Shown here one piece after another: positions 1 through 9,081 of a stretch of DNA of 64,000 nt. The notes beneath the pieces are model-generated. The model made no database searches. It saw only the letters and a list, made by a program, of their open reading frames with translations, and was not told the origin of the DNA. The first letter of the stretch is position 1; each line of letters begins with the position of its first letter. The stretch comes from Terfezia claveryi (lineage: Eukaryota > Ascomycota > Pezizomycetes > Pezizales > Pezizaceae): assembly GCA_015179025.1 (NCBI GenBank), contig WHUX01000236.1, positions 1 through 64,000 on the forward strand, given 5' to 3'. The translations under genes were made by a program, and so were the position numbers.

Positions 1-333
1 CTACCTCAACAATGTATTCTGATACCATGGCCTTCCTGAGTCGATCGTATCCGACCGTGGCCCTCAGTTTACCTCAGAATTCTGGCAAGCCTTCTGCGAA
101 CTTCTGGGGATCAAAGTACACCTGTCAACGGCATATCACCCCCAGACGGACGGCCAATCGGAGAGGATGAACGCCATTATGGAGCAATATCTGCGGGCCT
201 TTGTCAATTACTAGCAGGATAACTAGGTTTCGTTGCTGGCCACCTGCGAATTCGCCGTGAACAACCAGTTCTCGGAATCCTCCAAAACCTCCCCTTTCCT
301 GGCTAATTACGGTTGGCACCCCCGGTTCGTGGA
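1..333 (+). pseudogene. G1 integrase core fragment, interrupted
   Basis: The frame encodes the second half of a retroviral-type integrase core. It contains SDRGPQF with the second catalytic Asp, [16 protein letters not shown] with the catalytic Glu, and the downstream block ending at WHPRFVD. Three in-frame stops are visible: one after the YLNNVF block near the start, and two around 212-227 where intact relatives read NYQQNNWVS. Each is explained by a single transition (TGG to TAG or CAG to TAG). The reading stops where the MITE is inserted and resumes at 1091 with the next residues of the same protein. Confidence 0.9.
326..333. repeat. Target-site duplication of the hAT-like MITE, left
   Basis: The octamer ttcgtgga lies immediately before the left terminal inverted repeat and recurs immediately after the right one at 1083-1090. 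Removing one copy together with the insert restores the FVDALAPL reading frame seen in the other G1 copies. Confidence 0.9.
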
Positions 334-1082
334 TAGGCCTGGGCACGAGCCGAGCCACGAGCCCGAGCCGGCTCGAGCCCAAGGTTACACAGGCTCGAGC
401 CCGGAGGTCGTTGCAACCACGAAATACCGAAGGTACCCGAGGTGTGGAAATCTTCAAAATATGTTGCAGTCCCACCCTTACTCTGTTTTTTTTTCACCTC
501 AATGACACCTCTGCCAAAGTCCACTACACCTCTTGAGAACTACAGTTATACAGTATCTTGCCCTGGATCTTGTTGGTTTAACAACTATCTCTGCATTATC
601 TCTTCTCTACATTTATTAATCGGGAATCTATTCAGGATAGGCTATCGCGTCGCGTATTTATCATTTAAAGTATTTACAAGTGCAATCGCCGACCTTACCG
701 ACCACGCCTACCAACACAAGAAGAGAAACACCAATTAACGCGATGGTTGAAACTTACAAATTGCTCAGTTACTACAATATTGCAGTCCTATGTATCCTTT
801 GATTTCGCTGGGTGATAAGGGTACAAATTGATTCTTTCCTATTTCCATGTCTGTTTATATTAGTATCTTTCATATTTCTGCATCTTTCTTATTTTCCATG
901 GCCTACATAGTTATGTAGCGATGTAGTTCTTGCAATTCTCACGAGCCGGCTCGAGCCTGTATGTGAGCTGGCTCGAGCCTCTTTTCTTAAAGCTCGAGCC
1001 GGCTCAAGCCTCCTTTGTAAAACCACGAGCCGGCTCGAGCCTACCCCTAGGCTCGGCTCGTGCCGGCTCGTGCCCAGGCCTA
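334..1082. mobile_element. hAT-like MITE, 749 bp, 8-bp target duplication
   Basis: The insert begins taggcctgggcacgagccg and ends with its exact reverse complement, giving terminal inverted repeats of at least 19 bp. It is flanked by the direct repeat ttcgtgga at 326-333 and 1083-1090. An 8-bp duplication with a short TIR starting TAGG is the hallmark of the hAT superfamily. Both ends carry clustered subterminal copies of a palindromic gagccggctcg motif, as expected for transposase-binding sites. No transposase is encoded, so it is non-autonomous. It was inserted after the gypsy copy, because it cleanly splits the integrase reading frame. Confidence 0.9.
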
Positions 1083-1090
1083 TTCGTGGA
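1083..1090. repeat. Target-site duplication of the hAT-like MITE, right
   Basis: This is the second copy of the octamer ttcgtgga, immediately after the right inverted repeat of the MITE. Confidence 0.9.
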
Positions 1091-1679
1091 TGCCCTAGCG
1101 CCCTTGCAAAAAGCCCACCCCCCAGCTAAGGAGTTCGCGGTTGGAATCGCTGAACTCCACCGTACCCTGAAAGCCGAGCTGGGATATGCGCAAGCCTGGC
1201 AAGCTGAGTATGCCAATGGATCATGGTTGCCAGCCCCCAGATATCAGCCAGGAGACAAGGTATAGCTTTCTAGCAGACACTTCCAGACAGAACGGCCCTC
1301 CCGTAAGCTGGATCACAAGTTTCTAGGTCCCTACGAGGTGTTAGCGGCTGTGAGCACTCATGCTTACCGACTGAGGTTTCCCAGGGAGATCAAGCGCCAT
1401 CCGGTCGTTCATGTCTCGGAGATCGAGCCAGCCGCCGACGATCCCCTTCCAGGGCAAAAGCACCCCCCCCCTCCTTCCGTGGTGATTGCAGGTGAAGAGG
1501 AGTGGGAGGTTGAGGAGGTACTGGACTCCAGGAAGCGCTATGGGCGAGTTCAGTACAAGGTCAAATGGTTAGGGGACGAGGAGACCACCTGGCAACCAGC
1601 AGAGGATCTGGAAAACGCCCCTGACCTGGTCACCCTATTCCACCAGCGTTACCCTCTCAAGCCTCGCCCAGCTGAATGA
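1091..1679 (+). pseudogene. G1 integrase C-terminus and chromodomain
   Basis: After the MITE the frame continues with the integrase tail. It contains a GPY/F-type module (RKLDHKFLGPYEVL, then RLRFP, HPVVHVSEIEP) and then a chromodomain with EEEWEVEEVLDSRKRYG, YKVKWLG and TWQPAEDLENA. It ends at a TGA at 1677-1679, about 165 bp before the polypurine tract. A single in-frame TAG at 1262 replaces the Trp found in the other copies (PGDKVW), a G-to-A change. Chromodomains of this class bind methylated histone tails and are thought to direct integration to heterochromatin. Confidence 0.92.
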
Positions 1680-1843
1680 TATTTTTGTCTTGTCTTCGTT
1701 GATTTGGAGTTGGAATTATGATTGTTGTTTCTGTTGTTGTCAGGTTGTCCGGCGTTGGGGTTGTGTTATGGGTTATTGGTTATTCGCCTGTCTTGTTTGT
1801 TTGTTTTTTTCGCCTTGCCTTGCGTCGCTGGGGCTCCGAGCCT

Positions 1844-1856
1844 AAAGGGGGGATAG
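1844..1856 (+). other. Polypurine tract of G1 copy 1
   Basis: The purine run aaaggggggatag abuts the TGTCACAACC start of the 3' LTR. This is the expected plus-strand primer site, and it is conserved at 61908-61922 (minus) and near 24135 (minus). Confidence 0.8.
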
Positions 1857-2475
1857 TGTCACAACCGTCCTTTCTTAGCTAGGTTTGAGAGTCAGACGGA
1901 ATTCCGTCCGACTCTCGTTATTGTTGGTTGATATCGTTGTTACCGTCCTTTCCTAGCCAGGTTTGAGAGTCAGACGGGATTCCGTCCGACTCTCGTTATT
2001 GTTGATTGATATCGTTGTTATCTCTGTTCCCGAGATAAGGGGTCTCGGGAACCTTATTCCTTCCGGTGGCCTTGGTCAGGAAGGAAGCCTGTATATATAG
2101 CTTGCTCTCTCCGCCTTCTCGTTGGATCCCTATCCAATGTCTTGTATATCCAATACAGGGCCTTGCTTCTCTCCACGTTGGTGCATCTCCCTTGTGCACC
2201 TCCTTGTCTCGCCTCGACTCTGCAGCCCTGCTGCCTCCCTTGACACACGCGGCAACTGCTTCCGCGTGTCTCGTGTCCCTTGCCCTCTGTCCCTCTTGCC
2301 TCTTGCCATTGCCTCCCGTCTCATCCTTCCCCTGGTCACACACGTAGCATTCCTACGTGTGTCTTACCCTAGCCTTTCCCCCGATCACACACGTAGCGCT
2401 CCTACGTGTGCGATTGCCCCTTGCCACTCCCCTGCGTACCTCTTGGTCGCCTTGTCCCCCAGAGCCCTCATTACA
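1857..2475 (+). repeat. 3' LTR of G1 copy 1 (619 bp)
   Basis: The LTR runs from TGTCACAACC to CATTACA. It contains a TATA-like run (tatatatag, 2092-2100), giving a likely retroelement promoter. Near the 3' side are two hairpins of the form CACACGTAG-loop-CTACGTGTG (2338-2362 and 2388-2410). It is longer than the LTRs at 23571-24134 (564 bp), 29235-29798 (564 bp) and 61367-61907 (541 bp), mainly because about 79 bp near its start are tandemly duplicated (about 1863-2020). Confidence 0.92.
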
Positions 2476-3278
2476 ACTCTTAACTCTAGTTAAGGTACCT
2501 AGTATACGGTCAACCCTTTCAAAATTAACTATGATACCTCACTTAAGAGCAACTATCAATGAAGGGCTCAATTATCTTAAAAAGAGAGTTATTCAATACC
2601 AGATTATTAACCCTGCCTCCCAAGAGCTCAAACAGCTTTGAAACGGTAAAAAAGTAAAGACTTAATCACCAAAGCAAATCTAAGGCCCTCGATCTTTGGA
2701 TCGAGCCTATATTAAAGCCGAAAAAGTACGGATTGCAACTGCTACAGCTCTTAAAGTAGATAAAGCCACAAACTAAGAAGTATGGAGGTTGGCTAAAGAA
2801 GAGAAAGCTAAGGAAGTAAAGAAGGTACCTATAATATTAAAAAGTACTAGAAAGGGTACTCAGGGTACTAGAGAGTGTAGTCACAGGAATGTAGCTTGAT
2901 CAAGAGCTACAAAACGCTTGAAATTTAATACTAAGGAGGCTGATTTACATAGGTTAGAAACTGCGATGTCATTTATGATACTTTATAGTAGGTATATCTC
3001 TATATTCTCTAATTTACTTAAGCTAATTCTAATACATATAATAGAGTAAATATATAGAGAGTCCATAGCTACTAGTAGAGGTTATAGTAGGCTACGTAGT
3101 TGGGGTGGTCAGCATGGCTATGGTAGAGGAGAGGTTTTAGGAGATATTAAGGGTTTGGAGTTATATAGGATTCAGGGTAAATTATGGCATATTAGTACTA
3201 TCATATTCTTTTTTTTTGAGTTATTTTAGTCTATATTCATTGTTTCTTTTGCTAGGATATTGTAAGGGTTGGTGTATT
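2476..3278. other. Decayed transposon-like DNA, no intact gene
   Basis: This stretch becomes increasingly AT- and TpA-rich from left to right. Between about 2560 and 2960 one plus frame reads as a lysine/arginine-rich protein tail broken by several stops. This would suit the C-terminal end of a DNA-transposon transposase, but no catalytic motif is visible, so I do not assign a family. Confidence 0.4.
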
Positions 3279-3622
3279 TATTAAGAGATTACTATATTAG
3301 AGTAGGGAGAACATGTCAATCATCATATAGGTATTAATCATTATATAGTTTAAGACTCTATATATTACAATATATACCAACTAGACTATTATAGTACTAT
3401 GACTACAATTTCCCAATATAACTACTACTAGGTCAAGTATTAAGTAGTATAGTACCTACATGTAATAGTAGGCTAAGTAAGGCTAAGCACTATTATATAA
3501 CCCCTCTTATTATTTATTATCTTATTGTCTTCAGAAAGTCTATATTATTAGCTTTAGTAATCAGGCTTAGCTACTATTATTTTTCAGTATTTATACTTTA
3601 TTTACTTATGCTTTTGATCACA
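3279..3622 (-). repeat. 3' LTR of the TRIM-like element, transition-mutated
   Basis: It aligns with 3816-4188 through shared blocks such as the GACTAC...CCCAATAT region, the block around ATTGAGTAGTACGG (here read as attaagtagtatag) and TTGTCTTCGGAAAGTCTA. Nearly all differences are transitions towards A or T. The lower boundary is inferred from the best alignment and may be off by several bases. Confidence 0.6.
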
Positions 3623-3797
3623 CTTCCCCCCAAACCGCACACAGGGATCAAATCAACAATTACTGCTCCTGGTAAACACCTCAGGGCCAATAAACTTTCA
3701 CAACAAACTGCAGCTGGGGTTTATATTACTGTAAATATCCATAATACCTTTCCTTTTGTCCCAGCGCTCTCTCAGGGAATCGAACTTGTGCTCCATG

Positions 3798-3815
3798 CGC
3801 ACCGGGCTCATAACC
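3798..3815 (-). other. Primer-binding site for half initiator tRNA-Met
   Basis: On the minus strand the bases after the LTR read GGTTATGAGCCCGGTGCG. This is complementary to the GGGCUCAUAACC anticodon stem-loop of fungal initiator tRNA-Met. Copia-type elements such as Drosophila copia and yeast Ty5 are primed by such an internal half-tRNA. The copia element at 51333 has a similar site. Confidence 0.75.
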
Positions 3816-4188
3816 TGTTGGAGAGTGTAACCGCTAGGACAAAACGTGATCACTGTGCTAGGTTTGCCCAAACACTGATAGTATATTGTACGCTCACAGA
3901 AACATATCGCGAAGCACGAACTCCGCATATATCGTAGTGTCGCGACTACGATTGCCCAATATGTCTATTACCAGGCAGCCAACCAGACTAGGCCAGGCAT
4001 TGAGTAGTACGGCACCCGCGTGCGAAAGGGGGCTGAGCGCGTGATCACTGTCATTCTACTTCTCTTGTTATCCCTTATCTCATTGTCTTCGGAAAGTCTA
4101 TATTGTCGGCCTTGGCAACTATCGTTTTCTATATATACTTCCCTTTCCCGGGCTTTTTCCCTTTCCTCGTTATTCCTAGCATCTTACA
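3816..4188 (-). repeat. 5' LTR of the TRIM-like element
   Basis: This is the well-preserved member of the repeat pair. On the minus strand it begins TGTAAGATGC and ends CCAACA, adjoining the primer-binding site. It contains the dispersed motif GCCAACCAGACTAG at 3978-3991. Confidence 0.65.
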
Positions 4189-4228
4189 GCGTAGTCTGGC
4201 TAGCACTAGCCTCTCGTAGAGAGATTAC

Positions 4229-4312
4229 AGCGAGCATTTGAGCGAGTATAAGAGCGAGTAGTAGAGCGAGTATTAGAGCGAGAATTAGAGCGAAGGTTAG
4301 GCCAAGGGTTAG
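4229..4312. repeat. 12-bp tandem repeat, seven units
   Basis: Seven successive 12-bp units of the type agcgagtattag are present, with one to four differences each. No reading frame across them looks coding, so this is a minisatellite. Confidence 0.85.
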
Positions 4313-4589
4313 AGCGCGTGTTGCTGCGCACATGTTCCGTGTATATATCTATTTCTCATTACTTCTCTGTGTATATAATAATTGGCGAATACAATGAATA
4401 TTTCTGCTGCATGCAGATTCAAAGTGTGCAATCCCGGCTACGTAGCTGGCTGGTGTTAGAATGTAGCAGGTGCAAGCTATCAGCGGCTGTGAATAGTAGG
4501 AAAAACAGGCGTAGAACCTATAGCTTTATTAATGTCAATTGAGTTGATGATGCCAAGGGAACAAACTCTAACATCCAGATGTTCAGCTT

Positions 4590-4812
4590 GTGTCAACCAG
4601 CGTCTGGAAGGCTTTTGTTGCCCAAATGGCGTCAGGATGTGTCGCCCCCGTTTGCGGGGGTGTTGTGCCAACCAGACTATCGCGGACCCACCCGGGCGTC
4701 CTGACGGATTTTGTTGCCCAAATGGCATCCTGATTGCCTAGCAACCCAGCCGGGCGTCCAGATTGCCGAGCAAGCTAGCCGGGCGTCCAGACGCACAGGA
4801 CGCGTCCTGACG
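4590..4812. repeat. Small mosaic of direct and inverted repeats
   Basis: The block ttttgttgcccaaatggc occurs twice, about 96 bp apart. A gccgggcgtccaga-like unit occurs two to three times, followed by the opposed ggacgcgtcctgacgc. One copy of the dispersed motif GCCAACCAGACTA lies at 4667-4679. No gene is visible here. Confidence 0.6.
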
Positions 4813-6507
4813 CAGATTTTTTTTTGCTGATGAGTCTTTCTCCTGTTCCCTGTATAATGGTCAGGCTTGGCAGAAAGCTTGGCTATCAGCTGAGAGGGCC
4901 TTATAAGGTTCTTCCTCGGCCATTCTTCCTCTTCTTCCTCTTCCCAAGTCCTTTCTGCTATTCTTACTCTTCCCAAGTCCTTTCCGCCATCCTTAAACAA
5001 CAATAATCTTCCCTCATCATCTCTTCCTTGCTATTCAATACTAGTACCTAAGGTAATTCCTCGACGGTGGTTCCAAAGAGGCTTTACTTGTAAAGAATAG
5101 CAAGGAGCTTAGAGATTTTTGTGGGGGCTTGTACCAAATCAGACCACTCAGAAGTTTAACCGAGTAGTCTCGATCAGACCCTCATAGTTATTGTAGAGGG
5201 TGTAACTACTACCTACAACCCTCTTGATGCTCATAGATGGAAATAAAAATAAGATACAACTGAAAGTAAAAAAAATTTATAAAAATAAAAATTAAAAAAT
5301 TAAAAAAAAAGAAACTTATATGTGTGTGTCTCCGGCACGTGGTGGCATTATTCTCTATTCTCTATTACCAGTCTGTTACAGACTCCGAAATTTTGAAAAG
5401 CCCTTTTGCTCATCCGTAAGGTTCCGCAGCTGGGCATCATCGCTAGTCATCTAATTAGCCCATGACATAGACACCAGTTTCCTATTCTTCTTTGTTCTCA
5501 AAGTAACCAGCATATTCCTATGATTTGGGTATCCTCATTATCTTCCTCAATCCAACAGCGATGCAGCCGTATGTAGAACTACAATTCGTGTCTGCCTTGG
5601 AGGTGTCTGTGTGGTAGGGATGCTGGGGTTAGTACCTGCTGAGGTGTTGGTTGGTTCCTGTGGAGGTTTCGGAAAAGTTGGCGGTGGTCGTTGGCGTACT
5701 TCTTGTTCTTTCCTTGATGTCACTGCCGTTTTGGGGGGGGCGTAGTCTGGGAACTGGGGCCGTTATTGGGGTTCAGTTACGGAAATTTTGTACTGTACAA
5801 TAGCTATTTGGGTATCAAAACATACAGGTAGCAGAAAGGCGGTGGCGAGAAGGCGAAGTAGTTGGATTTGTCTAGTTTAGCTTGTAAACTGAAGGCCAGT
5901 TTTCTTGCCTTTTCTATACTTCCTCCAAATTCTATTGGCTATATTGTTCCCAATTCAAGATATATAACACAGAATCACACACCCACACGCAGTCATTTTA
6001 GACTGTCACCTGAACTCTATAGAGAACATCTACTTAGTCAGAGAGCGGACAATCATTGTACTAGCACTGTTCTATGATAGAAGGGCCTGAGACTGGAGAA
6101 CAGAAAGACAGGATATAATTTGTGCCGGCGTTGGTCGGTGATTGCCTTTGATAGCACCAAGTTGCATATTTGGTATGTATCCTGCGAAATAGGCGGTGCT
6201 AGGTACATGGTTCACGTTTATGCGTTATAGTTACACTGAGTTTTGCGTACCATACTGGAAAATCGCACTCTGAGATTGAAATATGCTATGTAAGTACGCT
6301 TAGCTGCACGGACGGGTGACCAAACCCTCAAGTAGATCATTATCCTCTTAAGGTTCGTTTCTTTGTTGAATTTTGATCTTCTATGCTCCGTTCTCAGTGG
6401 TCGTGAATGACATGAGAAGGCGTGACGATCTTACAATTCAATTGATAAAATCATTCAACATAACCCGAAAGGAAAGAAAAAGTATATCAAGTCGAAGTGT
6501 ATGTCGT
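4813..6507. other. Intergenic, no gene seen
   Basis: I see ordinary-composition DNA with short A-rich and C/T-rich tracts (for example the A/T run at 5265-5310) and no open frame with recognisable protein features. The right end is the 3' flank of the H4 gene. Confidence 0.5.
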
Positions 6508-6963
<456 letters not shown>

Positions 6964-7457
6964 TTAATGTGTATTAAAAAGATGAGCTTTGCTTATGACG
7001 TGAAGGAGAAGACGCGTTGTTGTCGTGTTGTTCGTTTGTTGTCGTTGAAATGCTAAGAGAGAGAAAAAAAGAGAAGAAGAGGGCGGAATGAGTGGGTATT
7101 TTAAAATTCGGCGGGGCGGCTGTTGATGCGAGCAAAATCAATGGAATACACGAAAACCGGGGCTCGGTCATGCTGCCTTGGGGCCAACCTGGTAAGTGTG
7201 CATGCACCATCTTGCGCTAACGCGACAGTAGTTGCGCTGGCTATGAGAGCTCCTATCCCCTAACCCCAACCCCAAGAGGTATTCCAGTCGCCAACCAGCG
7301 TGCCAACCAGACTAAGCAAGCTAGACTAGCCAACCCCCGAATCCCGGGTTAGGGGTGCTTCCAAGACATCCGAGAATTACCCAAAGACGCAATTAGCGAA
7401 AGCCCTAGATTAGTGTACTGCAATAGTCTATTATGCGGAGTATTTGTGAACAGCTTA

Positions 7458-7486
7458 GTCGAGGGGCTTGTGCAAACCAGACTAGG
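7458..7486 (+). repeat. Dispersed 29-bp motif, copy in the H4/H3 spacer
   Basis: This 29-bp segment begins gtcgaggggcttgtgc and ends aaccagactagg. It matches 9500-9528 at all but one position. Shorter forms occur elsewhere in the window. Confidence 0.8.
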
Positions 7487-8339
7487 AACAGCTGTATATC
7501 CTCAGCAGCTCAATAAATAGATAAACGGTGGTGCTCTCGTCAAATATAGCCTCTTGAAGAGTGGGGTGAGACAGAAATGGGATAGCATCGTTAATGCAGG
7601 AGTTATGGTGCGGCTGCACACCTGTCCGAAGTCGCTGTCATATTAAAGGCTGCAGCTTGGGATGAAAAAAACTAGTATGCGTCATCTCTGTGCATAAGTG
7701 TCCCGATTACAGGCGCTATTCTCGCATTTTCCTACGAGGGTCTGATCGAGACTAGCATTTTCCACAGATCGATAGACCATATATTCATATATATACAACT
7801 ATATCAGATCTCTAGGTTGACATAAATACAGTAGGATCTATATTCAGCATGTGACTCATTGATGAGAATACTAAGTAAATAACTTGTACACAAAGTGTTG
7901 TGTGTATGTATCAGTATTGTTAGATATCAATCCTGCTTGCTTTTTTCTCAGGATCCGATATGAAACGCTCATGCCGACTGACCGCTCAAAGAAGCATAGC
8001 AGCGCCTGCGTCCCCAAATCCCAAGCGATTGCACGTCTGGGCCGGAGGCTGGTGTGGGGCGTGCTGGTTGGTGGTAGGCTGCAAGGGCTCCATCACGGCA
8101 GCATCAGCGGCGCTACGGTCTGGGATAAACCGCGCTAGCACCAGGCTTGGCTGGCCATCCGCCAGCGTTTTGCGCTCCAAAATTGGGGCCAGGTTTCCCA
8201 CCAAAAATAAGAGCTGGAAAAGTGAACGGAAAGCGAACATTGCAACGAAGAAAAAAATGTATGTGGAAAAATGGTTGCTTTGGTCTTGCTCCGTCACCCC
8301 TTGATTGATGCGACTCACCGCCCCACGCTAAAATCCTCC

Positions 8340-8346
8340 TATAAAG
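8340..8346 (+). promoter_or_regulatory. Putative TATA box of histone H3
   Basis: TATAAAG sits 106 bp before the H3 start codon, within a pyrimidine-rich leader (ttccttcctttcctttc) that resembles highly expressed fungal promoters. Confidence 0.5.
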
Positions 8347-8451
8347 AGGCACCCGCCCACCTTCCTTCCTTTCCTTTCTTCCATCCACTCGACACAATCA
8401 TTCCCCACTTAAATTAAATCATCAACACATCAACACAGCAACACATCTATA

Positions 8452-9081
8452 ATGGCCCGTACTAAGCAGACTGCCCGTATGTACCTCTTTATTATTATAT
8501 CATCGCGCCTTAATTAACACATCGGCCATAGGTAAATCCACCGGTGGTAAAGCACCCCGTAAGCAGATCAAGCAGCAATTCCAACAGGCTGCCCACAAGG
8601 TCGCTCGCAAGGTCGCTCACACCTCCAACTCTGGGTAAGCCCTTTAGACGTCTTCCTGGTTATTATATCGCGTGTATCCTACAGCAGCAAAAACTAATTC
8701 ATCTTAAATAGTGGTGTCAAGAAACCTCACAGGTATAAGCCTGGTACCGTCGCTCTCCGTGAGATCAGACGTTACCAGAAGTCCACCGAGCTGTTGATCC
8801 GAAAGCTTCCCTTCCAACGTTTGGTCCGTGAGATCGCTCAGGACTTCAAGTCCGATCTCCGCTTCCAGTCTTCTGCCATCGGTGCTCTCCAGGAGTCCGT
8901 TGAGGCTTACCTTGTCTCTCTCTTTGAGGACACCAACTTGTGCGCCATCCATGCCAAGGTAAATATATATTCTCTCTCACCCTTTCCGCATTGCAATGTT
9001 CTTACATTTTTGTCACAGCGTGTCACCATCCAGTCCAAAGATGTCCAACTTGCCCGCAGGCTCCGTGGCGAGCGCTCTTAG
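8452..9081 (+). CDS. Histone H3 with an extended, divergent N-terminal tail
   Basis: There are four exons: 8452-8476, 8532-8634, 8712-8958 and 9019-9081. Introns are 55, 77 and 60 nt, all GT-AG, and codon phases agree throughout. The product is 145 residues including Met, against the usual 136. From the KKPHRYKPG block through to RRLRGERS the fold is essentially canonical, so this is not a CENP-A-type variant. Residues 1-19 (K4, K9, K14, K18) are also canonical. Between Q19 and the GGVKK block there are 22 residues instead of 13: an IKQQFQQ insertion followed by [15 protein letters not shown]. The usual ARKS around K27 is ARKV. Codons in the novel stretch (AAG, CAG, GTC, CGC, ACC) match the rest of the gene. 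Confidence 0.94.

Larger units (their letters stand above)
1..2475 (+). mobile_element. Ty3/gypsy chromovirus, family G1 copy 1 (3' part)
   Basis: This is the 3' end of a gypsy LTR retrotransposon whose 5' part lies before the window. It shows, in order, the integrase core, the integrase C-terminal module, a chromodomain, a polypurine tract and a complete 3' LTR. The same proteins recur on the minus strand at 24135-29198 and 62032-64000, so this is one family with at least four copies here. The integrase is split at 334-1082 by a hAT-like MITE. In-frame stops in the integrase and at 1262 make the copy inactive. Five bases after the LTR are actct, but the matching left duplication is outside the window. 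Confidence 0.93.
3279..4188 (-). mobile_element. TRIM-like short LTR element
   Basis: Two related direct repeats of about 344 and 373 bp flank a 193-bp noncoding interior. Read on the minus strand, the 5' repeat runs from TGTAAGATGC (4188) to CTCCAACA (3816). It is followed at once by a primer-binding site matching the anticodon arm of initiator tRNA-Met. The interior ends in a polypurine run (GGGGGGAAG) that abuts the 3' repeat, which starts TGTGATCA (3622). Short LTRs, PBS, PPT and no coding capacity define a terminal-repeat retrotransposon in miniature. The 3' repeat is heavily C-to-T/G-to-A mutated and the 5' repeat is not. The outer boundary near 3279 is approximate. Confidence 0.72.

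Noticed and set aside
2560..2960. C-terminal part of a pogo/Fot-type transposase
   Set aside because: Only a lysine-rich, stop-broken tail is visible, without the DDE core, the HTH domain or terminal repeats, so a family call would be a guess.
3765..3850. A tRNA-like sequence on the minus strand, with a B-box-like AGTTCGATTCC and a pairable GTCCTAG/CTGGGAC stem
   Set aside because: The T-arm does not pair and eight extra bases separate it from the supposed acceptor stem. The TTATGAGCCC part is better explained as a half-tRNA primer-binding site next to an LTR end.
7257..7355. Telomere-like CCCTAACCCC and GGGTTAGGGG words in the H4/H3 spacer
   Set aside because: Each is a single occurrence, not a TTAGGG tandem array. 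They form only a 10-bp inverted repeat 78 bp apart.
7960..8304. Open frames of 110-114 codons on both strands upstream of H3
   Set aside because: They overlap each other in the promoter region, lack recognisable domains, and their codon use differs from the histone genes.
8452..9081. H3 gene as a centromeric CENP-A variant
   Set aside because: The histone fold and first alpha-helix are essentially identical to canonical H3. CENP-A diverges in loop 1 and the N-terminal helix, which are unchanged here.
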